Assembly (NCBI GenBank): GCA_039819485.1
Contig: JBCBRY010000025.1
Coordinates: forward strand, 22,045 to 86,044
DNA length: 64,000 nucleotides
Reading direction: 5' to 3'
Source: UBA6168 sp039819485
GTDB taxonomy: Bacteria; Bacteroidota; Bacteroidia; Chitinophagales; Saprospiraceae
The notes under the pieces were generated by a model. It was not told the origin of the DNA. It did not search any database and saw only the letters and a program-made list of their open reading frames with translations. Below, piece after piece: positions 51,001-60,100 of this stretch. The translations under genes were made by a program, and so were the position numbers. Positions within the stretch are counted from its first letter, which is position 1, and every line of letters begins with the position of its first letter.

Positions 51001-52380
51001 ATGACCATGATTAAAAAATATACCTCCTTATTTTTTTTTCAACTATTAATTGCTTCGCTTGTAGCACAAGAGTCACCCTGGCTCGAACTGTTCAACGGGG
51101 AAAACCTGGACGGATGGGTGCAACTGGGCGGGAAAGCCGAATATAAAATTGAAGATGGCTGTATCGTCGGAATAAGTAAAACAGATACACCCAACAGTTT
51201 TTTGAGTACGAAAAAATATTATGCTGATTTCATCCTGGAGTTTGAAGTCATGGTGGATCCAAGTCTTAATTCCGGTGTCCAGATTCGCAGCAATAGCTTT
51301 GAAACATATTATAATGGTTTGGTACATGGCTATCAAGTTGAGATCGACCCCAGTCCGCGAGCATTTAGCGGAGGTATTTATGATGAAGGCCGGCGAGGAT
51401 GGTTATATCCGCTCTCCCGCAATGAAAAAGGGAGAACTGCTTTTAGAAACGGCACATGGAACAAATTCCACATCGAGGCCATCGGCAACACCCTGAAAAC
51501 CTGGATCAATGGCATCCAGTGTACTCACTTAGCGGATGATTTGACTTCGCAGGGGTTCATTGGATTGCAAGTACACAGCATTGGTTCTGCTGAACAGGCC
51601 GGAAAGACGGTCAAATGGCGGAACCTGAGAGTTATGGAAAAAAACCTTGCACAGTACGTATGGCCGAACGACCCGCAAGTTTCCCAACTGAGCTACCTGA
51701 TTAACGATCTAACGCCTACAGAAGAAAGGCTAGGTTGGCGCCTGTTGTGGGACGGGAAAAGCGAAAAAGGTTGGCGAGGCACAAAATTGGCCCGTTTTCC
51801 ACAGAAAGGATGGGAGATCAAGGATGGTGTACTTACGGCCAACCCTACAGAAATTAATGATGCAAGTCCAGGGGATATTATTACAGAAGAAACGTTCAGC
51901 AACTTTGAGCTGGAACTGGAATTCCTGATCACAGCCGGTACCAACAGTGGTATCCAGTATTTTGTGGATCCGGAAATAAATAAGCATGCTCCCTCATCCA
52001 TCGGTTGCGAATTTCAGATCCTTGATGACCAAAAACATCCCGACGCTGCACTGGCCACAAACGGCAACCGGACTGTCGGCTCTCTTTATGATCTCATCGC
52101 TGCAGAAAATGTGTCTGTGCCCGGGAGAGGAAAGCAGTTCAAAGGAGTTGGGGCATGGAACAAGGCCCGCATAGTATCCCACAATGGTCACGTTGAACAT
52201 TGGCTGAACAATGAGCAGGTGGTGGATTATGATCGCTGGTCACAGATGTTCAGAGCGTTGGTCACCAATAGCGAGCATGCTGAATGGAAAGACTTCGGGC
52301 AGTGCGCAGAGGGCCATATTGTGTTGCAGGGGCAGGATGGTACGGTCCATTTCAGGAGCATTAAAATCAGGGAATTTTAG
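51001..52380 (+). CDS. Secreted protein with two DUF1080 (3-keto-disaccharide hydrolase) domains
   Basis: A periplasmic or extracellular protein of about 459 residues. Signal peptide (YTSLFFFQLLIASLVAQ), then two concanavalin-like DUF1080 domains: about 25-215 (WLELFNGENLDGWVQLGG, LNSGVQIRSNSF, WNKFHIEAIGNTLKTWING) and about 240-459 (WRLLWDGKSEKGWRGTKL, TNSGIQYFVDPEI, WNKARIVSHNGHVEHWLNN). DUF1080 members include 3-keto-glycoside hydrolases. The start is ATG at 51001 or 51007. It converges with a Gfo/Idh oxidoreductase gene, an association consistent with 3-keto sugar chemistry. Confidence 0.88.
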   Translation: MTMIKKYTSLFFFQLLIASLVAQESPWLELFNGENLDGWVQLGGKAEYKIEDGCIVGISKTDTPNSFLSTKKYYADFILEFEVMVDPSLNSGVQIRSNSFETYYNGLVHGYQVEIDPSPRAFSGGIYDEGRRGWLYPLSRNEKGRTAFRNGTWNKFHIEAIGNTLKTWINGIQCTHLADDLTSQGFIGLQVHSIGSAEQAGKTVKWRNLRVMEKNLAQYVWPNDPQVSQLSYLINDLTPTEERLGWRLLWDGKSEKGWRGTKLARFPQKGWEIKDGVLTANPTEINDASPGDIITEETFSNFELELEFLITAGTNSGIQYFVDPEINKHAPSSIGCEFQILDDQKHPDAALATNGNRTVGSLYDLIAAENVSVPGRGKQFKGVGAWNKARIVSHNGHVEHWLNNEQVVDYDRWSQMFRALVTNSEHAEWKDFGQCAEGHIVLQGQDGTVHFRSIKIREF

Positions 52381-52388
52381 GCAGGTAT

Positions 52389-52424
52389 GAGCGGTGTTAC
52401 CGCTTGCAAGCGGTAACACCGCTC
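52389..52424. terminator. Perfect 17-bp hairpin between converging genes
   Basis: Arms at 52389-52405 and 52408-52424 pair perfectly around a 2-base loop; each arm also contains its own small palindrome (agcggt...accgct). The tgagcggtg word also occurs in the palindrome at 42559-42617. Position favours bidirectional termination. Confidence 0.8.
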
Positions 52425-52437
52425 AGGTTTTTCATTA

Positions 52438-53784
52438 TCAAAAATCCCGGTAGGGTGCATCTAAATATTGGTTCGCTTCCGTTTCTGCGAACTTGGCCTG
52501 ATCCCGGTCCCAATGCAATTTTTTATTGGGAAAACGACCAGCTATGACCCCCAGAAGAATAGTCTCCGTCAACCTGGCAGCATAAGAGAACGGAGCCGTA
52601 CATTCTCCTTTGCCCATACAGGCATCCACAAATTGGTGGTAATGCAGTTTGGACTCTTCGGCGTAATCTCTTACCGGGGCTCCTAGGTTTTCTTTTTTTG
52701 AAATGGCCGCTATTTCAGCGTCCATATTTTTATATGCGCCTTTTACGATCAGCTTCGGCAGTTCCATAAAATGGGGCAGCAGCAGCCGGCCTTTTTTACC
52801 GATAAACATTGCGCCCTGATCGGGCAGTTTTTCACCGTTGGGCAATCTCAGGTCTTTATGGTCTGCGGGGGCACCCGGCCCGTCGTACCAGACCCATTTT
52901 AGTTTTTTGGTCGTGTACGGCGTGCCCGGAAATTTATACGTGACAATGTTGTGCTCCGGAAAACCAAACCCGGTCGGTTGGCGGCATTCGTTTTTAATGG
53001 TTTTTGGAACATCTAACTGCAATGCGTTATAAGGTGTGTCAAAAATATGAACGCCCATGTCACCTAATGTTCCACAGCCATAATCCAACAATTTCCGCCA
53101 GTTTCCCGGATGGTAGACACCTTTTTTGTAGGGCCTTTTAGCAGAGGTCCCCAGCCACAGGTTCCAATCCAAATGGGCGGGTACCGGATCGGACCCCTCT
53201 GGTGCCGGACCGTCAAAGCCCCAATTTTTGGGCGACCATGCCCGCACACATTTTACCTTTCCGATAATACCGGATTGAATCAGTAGTGTGGCCAATTTAT
53301 AATCATAAAAAGAATGTACCTGGATACCCATTTGGGTGATCAGGTTTTTCTCGCGGGCCAATTTCCGCATCGCTCTTGCCTCCGTCACGTGGTGTGTCAG
53401 TGGTTTTTGACAATAAACCGGTTTGCCCATTTTCATCGCTTTCATGGAAGCGGGCGCATGTGTATGATCGGGAGTAGAGACCACTACGGCATCAATTTCA
53501 TCGCCCATTTCATCCAACATTTTCCGGTAGTCCGCATATGTCTTTGCTTCGGGAAACATCTTTTTGGCCGCAGCCAGGGCATTGGAATCGACATCGCATA
53601 AGGCCGTCACTGCTACTGAACCGTGAGAGGCCATGGCTTTCAAGTCTTCCATGCCCATTCCACCTACACCGATGTGAGCCGTCCGAAATTTACCATCTTC
53701 CGAAAATGCCCATGTAGAAGAGGGCAATAATGCCACCGATGATGTGAGTACCGCTGCTTTTTTTAGAAATTCCCTTTTTTTCAT
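52438..53784 (-). CDS. Gfo/Idh/MocA-family oxidoreductase, exported
   Basis: An NAD(P)-dependent sugar oxidoreductase type protein of 448 residues. The N terminus (MKKREFLKKAAVLTSSVAL) has a Tat-like R-x-F-L-K pattern, typical for periplasmic Bacteroidota members. Rossmann loop (HIGVGGMGMEDLKAM), DAVVVSTPDHTHAP, the CQKPLTHHVTEARAM segment containing the usual K-P motif, and DMGVHIFDTPY with the catalytic-region His. The ATG at 53784 is chosen since it gives the Tat-like start. It converges with the DUF1080 gene; oxidation of a sugar at C3 followed by keto-glycoside hydrolysis is a plausible joint role. Confidence 0.88.
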   Translation of the reverse strand: MKKREFLKKAAVLTSSVALLPSSTWAFSEDGKFRTAHIGVGGMGMEDLKAMASHGSVAVTALCDVDSNALAAAKKMFPEAKTYADYRKMLDEMGDEIDAVVVSTPDHTHAPASMKAMKMGKPVYCQKPLTHHVTEARAMRKLAREKNLITQMGIQVHSFYDYKLATLLIQSGIIGKVKCVRAWSPKNWGFDGPAPEGSDPVPAHLDWNLWLGTSAKRPYKKGVYHPGNWRKLLDYGCGTLGDMGVHIFDTPYNALQLDVPKTIKNECRQPTGFGFPEHNIVTYKFPGTPYTTKKLKWVWYDGPGAPADHKDLRLPNGEKLPDQGAMFIGKKGRLLLPHFMELPKLIVKGAYKNMDAEIAAISKKENLGAPVRDYAEESKLHYHQFVDACMGKGECTAPFSYAARLTETILLGVIAGRFPNKKLHWDRDQAKFAETEANQYLDAPYRDF

Positions 53785-53903
53785 TTTAGTGAGTTTATGA
53801 CTTTTTGATTTTACGATTATCAAATCCAAAAGAAGATGAAAATCCTGAAAAAGGATTATTCATTTCCAGACCGATAAATGTACAACAAAATTGAAATTTC
53901 ATC

Positions 53904-53919
53904 TCACCCGCTCCACCCC
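53904..53919 (-). repeat. comM 3'-end copy A (shortest)
   Basis: The 16 bases tcacccgctccacccc are identical to the true end of the comM remnant at 62309-62324. On the minus strand they read into a GWSG-stop ending, as in ComM. Further similarity upstream is weak (MDTAGWSG instead of LDKEGWSG). It lies 74 bases after the 3' end of the chitinase gene. The rest of the gap 53785-53992 has no gene. Confidence 0.65.
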
Positions 53920-53992
53920 GCCGTATCCATGTGACTGGAATGGTAGCCGCTACGTCATTTTGATCCCATGTTTATTTTAGCATGTATTTGGC

Positions 53993-56974
53993 TCAACCAA
54001 AAAATAACTTGATCACATCTTTCATGGCACCGACCACACCGGTCACAAAGTTTTTAAAGGCCAGGAATATTTTAAAGGAAGCTTCCCAGATGGATTTGCC
54101 AAAATTGATAAAATCTTTGACGGCTTTTACCAATGCATCAATATTGATCAATGTAATATCGATCGAAAATCCACCGATGCCAAAAAAGACACCGACACGA
54201 TGTTTATTGATTTCAATACCGTTGCCATCGAAACCGATTTTTATATGGTCGCTGGTTATTTCAAGTGTCTCACTAAATTCTCCTGCGAATTGACTGTTCA
54301 GCACAAATCCATTTTTGCCTGTCTCTAAATCAACTCCTGCCAAATCGTTTCCAACATTTACGGTTAGTTGGCCTTTTTTATAGGTGACTTCTTGTGCACT
54401 GCTGAACCCAAAATCGGGCCCTTCGTATTCGATTTCAATGGCCGGGTTGTCGGGGTTGCCAATTTTTAAATCGGCATGGATGGGCTGAAATTGCAAACCA
54501 ATATCATAAGCAAAGCCCCCGTCAGTAGAGACATTGGCAGATGCATCAACCGAACCAAGGGTCAATGAAAAATGGGGCGTATCGGCTCCTGCTGACGCAA
54601 CTGAAGCCTCGATGCCCGATTTGCTTACCGATCCCTGGAACTTGCCAACATATGCATGTCCATTGGTTAATGCGTAATAGGTTGGAGTCCCTTCTAAATT
54701 TTCTGCCGGAACGTTTTGAAGTGGAGTAAAGGGTACAAAAGATGCCTTTTGGCTTTGGTCGAATAAACAGGATAATTGTACAAGTTGGCCATTTGTAACG
54801 GTTCCTTCCAAATAGGTCAACCGGGAAGACTCCGTTCCGATACTAACCAAATTGTCAACGTTTTGGGTATCTCCTAAAGCGATATAAGTGCGATTATCTA
54901 CGCTCAGGCCCAGGCCAACAAAAGTGACACTGCCTGATCCGAGATAAAAATCCACCCGGTCAATAAATCGGTCAGCTGGAATTTTAATGTGGGAAATAAT
55001 GCCGTCAGCGGATCCCCGCCATTCACTTACCGCGTTGTTATAAACCGTTTTGATACCCACAATGCCCTCAGTGGTTTTAGCTACATAAAGCTCTGACAAA
55101 CGGATGGCTCCATTGGCCGATAAGCTGCTATCAGACCAGGTTGGGAGATCACCCCCGCTTTTTGGTACCAGTCCTCCGGAAGCTTTAATGCCTCCTTCAT
55201 TGAGCGCATGGCTGACAACATAGAGCAGTTGGTTATAGCGGTCGTTCGAGGCCTCCCAAACCATAGCGCCCCCGAGTTGGTGAGAAGCGAGATAAGCACA
55301 TTTGTTCCAAATGGTGTGAGGATCATCGTAGCCGATAAAGATGCCTTTTTCTTCATTGAACAGCCACGCTGCACCTGCCTGGTGGTTGTAAAATTGTTGC
55401 CAGCCTGCTTTACCGATGTAGTTGTCGTGCAGGTCCCAATAATCGAATACACCTGATGCTTGTCCTTTTTCATCCGGCCAGGTACCATCGGGATGGCCAC
55501 TATAGGGTTGGTACAGCCCATTTTTTTGAGGGCCTGGCCCAACGCCCGAAAAGGCACGTCCATAAAAAGAAAGGCCCAGCACTAATTTTTCTGCGGGTAC
55601 ATTTTTGGTGAGCAGAGAGCGTACAGTGGCATCAATGTTTAAGTCGTGTTTGGTACCAATGGGAGACGGGTCATTTGGGTCTGGGAATAAGGGCGCATTA
55701 AAATTAGTCACCGTATCCCCTGGCCAAGGGCCGTGGTAGTCATATGCCATTATATTGATCCAATCAAGGATGTTGCTAACTTTTTCTACCTCTATATTAT
55801 CATTAAAGGCCGGTCGGGCCGGGCTCGCAATTGTCAATAATTTATCCTTGCCTATTTTATCCCGCAACGCTTGCAACATAGTGGTAAAATTCTCTTTGTC
55901 TGCGGGTCGGTGTTTGATGCCGTTGCCGCCTTCTACCGGAATTTCCCAATCAACATCAATTCCATCAAAACCATATGTAGTCATCAAATTATAGGCACTA
56001 TCCACAAAGCGCTGGAGTTTAACCGGATCGGCTGCTGTGTCTGAGAAGTTGACTGAATAGGTCCATCCACCAATGCTAAGGATGGTCTTAAGGTGTGGGT
56101 ATTTGGTCCGGATATCGGCCAATGATTTAAAGTTGACCCTGATGTCGTTGATATCTGGCATGTAGACGGTACCATCTTCCAGAATTTTCCCATTTGGTTC
56201 TGGATGAGCGGTATCAGGCGCTATGTTGGCAAAAGCATAAATCAAATGGGTGATGCGCGAATAATCAATTGCAGGTGGATAATAGTTTCTTCCATAAATG
56301 CCCCAACTGGAATAGTACAGACAGATTTTATAGCCTTTTGGCACAGCGGGCTGGCGAGGCGTGAGAGGTACATTGCTAAGTAAACCTACTTCTGCCCCAC
56401 TGGCGGTAAAGTAATATCTCCAAACATTCAGTGTCGCATCGTATAATTTGCAATCAGACAATAAAGTACTCTCAGTCAAAGTACTGCTTTCGGAAATAGG
56501 GCCCAGGTCGCTTGTTCCAATGATCTGATTGGCCGGGGGAATATTTGACCACTCAGCGATGATGTTTTTTAAATCGCCGAAAGTGGTTTTCGTAATATCA
56601 ATATTTTTTTTCAGGGTGTCGGGGGTCACATTTGCCACATTTGTCTTGATGGTCAGTTGTGCCATGATCGCAGGGCTAACGATTACGGCACTTCCGACTT
56701 TCGTAACTACACCATCTCCTTTTTCAAGGATGTTTTGCTCGAACGAATAATTGTCATAGTTGATACAGTTGTCGGTAATATAAGCTGCCGAAATAGGTGG
56801 CTTTGGAGTGATAACAAGGTTGACGATACCGTCGACCATTTGAAAAACGATGTTATCTGTTCCGACCTGAGCGACTGCCGATACATAGGCAATAATATCC
56901 GATTGTTGTTTTGCGGATAAACCTTGAATGGAAGTTGGACCGGTGAGGGGGACGTAGACTTTTTGATTGGACAT
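53993..56974 (-). CDS. GH18 chitinase without signal peptide, multidomain
   Basis: A 993-residue protein starting MSNQKVYVPLTGPTSIQG, with no signal peptide and no T9SS domain. Residues about 1-210 form an unrecognised region. The GH18 barrel (about 215-600) has YYSSWGIYGRNYYPP, KTILSIGGWT and the catalytic motif DGIDVDWE with Glu344, plus INIMAYDYHGPW. A third part (about 630-740: RLSELYVAKTTEGIVGIKTVY) looks like a jacalin- or lectin-type beta fold. The last 200 residues are beta-rich and end in a hydrophobic, amphipathic stretch (IFLAFKNFVTGVVGAM). The layout suggests a chitin-directed toxin or effector exported by another route. Flanked by comM 3'-end copies. Confidence 0.85.
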   Translation of the reverse strand: MSNQKVYVPLTGPTSIQGLSAKQQSDIIAYVSAVAQVGTDNIVFQMVDGIVNLVITPKPPISAAYITDNCINYDNYSFEQNILEKGDGVVTKVGSAVIVSPAIMAQLTIKTNVANVTPDTLKKNIDITKTTFGDLKNIIAEWSNIPPANQIIGTSDLGPISESSTLTESTLLSDCKLYDATLNVWRYYFTASGAEVGLLSNVPLTPRQPAVPKGYKICLYYSSWGIYGRNYYPPAIDYSRITHLIYAFANIAPDTAHPEPNGKILEDGTVYMPDINDIRVNFKSLADIRTKYPHLKTILSIGGWTYSVNFSDTAADPVKLQRFVDSAYNLMTTYGFDGIDVDWEIPVEGGNGIKHRPADKENFTTMLQALRDKIGKDKLLTIASPARPAFNDNIEVEKVSNILDWINIMAYDYHGPWPGDTVTNFNAPLFPDPNDPSPIGTKHDLNIDATVRSLLTKNVPAEKLVLGLSFYGRAFSGVGPGPQKNGLYQPYSGHPDGTWPDEKGQASGVFDYWDLHDNYIGKAGWQQFYNHQAGAAWLFNEEKGIFIGYDDPHTIWNKCAYLASHQLGGAMVWEASNDRYNQLLYVVSHALNEGGIKASGGLVPKSGGDLPTWSDSSLSANGAIRLSELYVAKTTEGIVGIKTVYNNAVSEWRGSADGIISHIKIPADRFIDRVDFYLGSGSVTFVGLGLSVDNRTYIALGDTQNVDNLVSIGTESSRLTYLEGTVTNGQLVQLSCLFDQSQKASFVPFTPLQNVPAENLEGTPTYYALTNGHAYVGKFQGSVSKSGIEASVASAGADTPHFSLTLGSVDASANVSTDGGFAYDIGLQFQPIHADLKIGNPDNPAIEIEYEGPDFGFSSAQEVTYKKGQLTVNVGNDLAGVDLETGKNGFVLNSQFAGEFSETLEITSDHIKIGFDGNGIEINKHRVGVFFGIGGFSIDITLINIDALVKAVKDFINFGKSIWEASFKIFLAFKNFVTGVVGAMKDVIKLFFG

Positions 56975-57084
56975 GTTTTATAATTTAATTTTCTAAATGT
57001 TTGATCGTTCCAAATTTTATTATACAACACCAACTCCCACTCAGGATGTTCGGTGCTACTTCATATCTTTCCAATTGGTGCAAA

Positions 57085-57130
57085 TTACCCGCTCCACCCT
57101 TCCTTGTCCAAACTCCGGTACTGAGTGGCC
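57085..57130 (-). repeat. comM 3'-end copy B
   Basis: This matches the end of the comM remnant (62309-62354) at 40 of 46 positions in the same orientation. On the minus strand it reads QYRSLDKEGWSG then stop, identical to the ComM end over 12 residues, but the frame is closed by a stop some 8 codons further upstream. It is therefore a detached gene end, not a gene. It lies between the chitinase start and the 3' end of the giant T9SS gene. Confidence 0.85.
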
Positions 57131-57182
57131 AACGTCTTTTTTCAGGTAAAAAATAATATTACCGCTTTTGTCCAATTTCTAA

Positions 57183-60100
57183 TTATCCCTTCACTACCTT
57201 CACCATCCGCTGGCCTTCATCCGTCTGCAACCGTAAAAAATACACTCCCGCTGGCCACTTTGCTGTATTAACAGTAAACCCATGCTGCCCAACCCCCTTC
57301 AATTGCCGATCCAGCACAACGGTCATTTCCCTGCCAGAAACATCTAGTACTACCAAAGAGAGCAGGGCAGAAGTTCCCAATTGCAAATCAATCTGAAACT
57401 GGTCCGCAAACGGGTTGGGGGACACACCAAGCTGGTAGAGTAACGCATCGAGTTCGTTGGTAGAAGTCATTACATCAATGGAGACGAACACAGTGCTATC
57501 ACAACCATTATTGGCGGTATAAATCTCCGTGAAAGTGGTATCGGAGAGAATTGGAATACCATTGTACAGTTCCCCCTCAATCAAAGCTAATTCTACATTT
57601 GTAATGACGTTTGGCAAAAGACTGAGGGTCAGTATGACGATACTGTCGCAGCCGTTCATCGCCGAGAATACGGCTTCATAAATTCCCGGTTGGGCCAACT
57701 CCTGCCCATTGAACGGATAGGTCTCGCCTTCACAGATGGCTGCCTCAGCTTGAATGGTCTCGTTTAGGAGTACGGAGAGGTGCAGCGTAACCAAAGTGTC
57801 GCAACTGGATGAACCCGATAGGGTATCCGTATATGTGCCCGATTGCGTCAGGGATGTTCCATAAAAATCGTAGATATCGCCTTCGCAAATCGAGGCGGAC
57901 ATTTCATTAAATGGTAAATCCGTCACGGTAAGCGTAAGCACAACAATGCTGTCACAGCCGTTGCTTGCTGTCAAGGAAGCTTCGTACTCACCCTGCTGAT
58001 CCAACTCCTCACCATTGAAGAAAAAGGATGAACCCGAGCAGATGTCCACATTCAATGATTCAGTGATCTGAGGCAAAAAAGTAAGGTTCAGTAGTATGGT
58101 GCTGTCACATCCGTTGGCCGCCGTTAGAACAGTTTCATAAATGCCTGTTTGATCAATTATTTGGCCATGAAAATCGTAGGTCTCACCTGCACAGATAGAA
58201 GCGGAAACATTGTCCAGGGTAGGCTGTAAAACCTCTAATGTCAACACTGCCAAACTGTCACAGCCATTGGTTGCCGTATAGGTTGCTTCATACTGGCCAG
58301 CGGCGGTCAACATCTCATTGTTGAACTGATAGCTATCCCCATCACAGATACTGGCCGAAAGCTGTGTTTCCTGCATGTCCAATACTTCCAATTGCAGGGT
58401 AACGGTGCTGTCACAGCCCTCAGCATTAGTGTAGGTAGCAGTATAAATACCAGATTCATCCAAATCCTGTCCATTGAAAGGATAGGTCGTTCCTTCGCAA
58501 ATGTTAGCAGACAGATCAAACACTGAGTGATTCAAAACAACCAGATCAAGCGTTACCGTACTATCGCAACCGTTCGCTGCTGTATAAGTGGCTTGATATT
58601 GACCCGGTTCGTCCAGTTCCGTTCCTTCAAACGAATACGTATCGCCCTGGCAGACAGCGGCATTGAGCTGGTTGGTAACAGATGGTAATACCTCCAGGGA
58701 CAACCGCACGATACTGTCACAGCCATTCGATGCGGTCAATATTGCCTCGTAGGCTCCCGTCTGTTCTAACGGGGTACCATTGAACCAATAAGTTTCACCG
58801 GAACAAATGGCCATCTCTTCGTCCGTAACCGAAATACAAGGATTAAAGAAACCAAAGTCCACTGTATTGTTACCGCCGGCATCATAATTAATATAACAAT
58901 TGTAGGGGTCTCCATCATTCAAGGGCTCTCCATCTACCGTAAGCGTAACGATACCGGACTGGATATCTGAGAAGGGTGCTCCGAAACCGTTGTTGTCAAA
59001 ATCTACGTCATTATTGGCATCGGCCACAAAACCATTTGTTGACTGAAACCCTTCCAATGGCTCCCCCGATCCCCAGTTATTCACCTGCCACACAAACACA
59101 ACATAGTTGCCGGGTGTCAGATCAGAGAATTGATAATAGCCTTCGTCATCCGTTATTTGTACACCTTCGAAACCCTGCCAATCCGGGATGCCATCACCGT
59201 CCGGATCACTCCAGAGCACCAGCGAAACACCAGGGATACCGGGTTCATCCGGATCATTGATGCCATTTTGATTATAGTCATGCCATACCCTGTTCCCAAT
59301 AGAAACGAAAGCCGGTGATACCTGCTGTTCGCAATCGGTATAACAAAAGGCCATATCATTGATGGCCAGAATCATTTCATCCCCAAGGTCTTTTCCGATA
59401 TTCAAGAAAGTAAGGGCATTATTATGGAAGTGATGAATGCCATTATTAATGGGCGATGCCGACCCATCAAGGTAGTGCTGCTTGGTTTCAACAAAACCGA
59501 CTCTCCCTCCATACAAAGTATCGTTGCAGCCCACATTTTCCTGGGCAACTGAGACAATGGTTTGCATATTTTGGACCCAGCTACCATTGTTCTGCAAAAA
59601 TCCACCATGACCGGAATTGGCAATGACTACCGGAAGATCCGCAACTCCCAGGTCATTTCTCACATCGTCTACCAAATGATAGAGATTGCTTTCATATTCT
59701 TGTAAATAACTATCATTTGCACCATCGTTCCAGCCCTGAAACCATGCAAAACCCGAAATTTCGAAGTCCGTTGCTCCGATGTTTGGGAATTCGGTATTCA
59801 GGTTTTGTGTAACATCCTGTACAATCTGGATCATCTTATTGTAAAATTCGCCCGTCGTTCCTCCGGCAGAAGGCGGACGGAAATCAACGGCGAGGCTTTT
59901 TCCTCCCCAGGCCGTCTTAATGATCAATACCGGATCATCGTAATAGGCATCGAGCTGGTGGGCAAACATCAGTTCCGGGCCAATCAGGTTAGAGTTGGCC
60001 CCCTGGCCAACGGTTACATTGGACCTGATCGTATTTCCATTGTTTTCGAAATAGAGGGAAACATCATCTAATGTATTCCAGTTGCCGGGTTCCCCAACGG

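Noticed and set aside
53785..53992. Immunity gene next to the toxin-like chitinase
   Set aside because: No open frame of usable length lies in the gap on either strand, so a toxin-immunity pair is not supported.
57183..58860. Recent tandem DNA repeats in the giant esterase gene
   Set aside because: The protein units are similar, but the DNA of neighbouring units has diverged, so this is an old protein repeat and not an active minisatellite.
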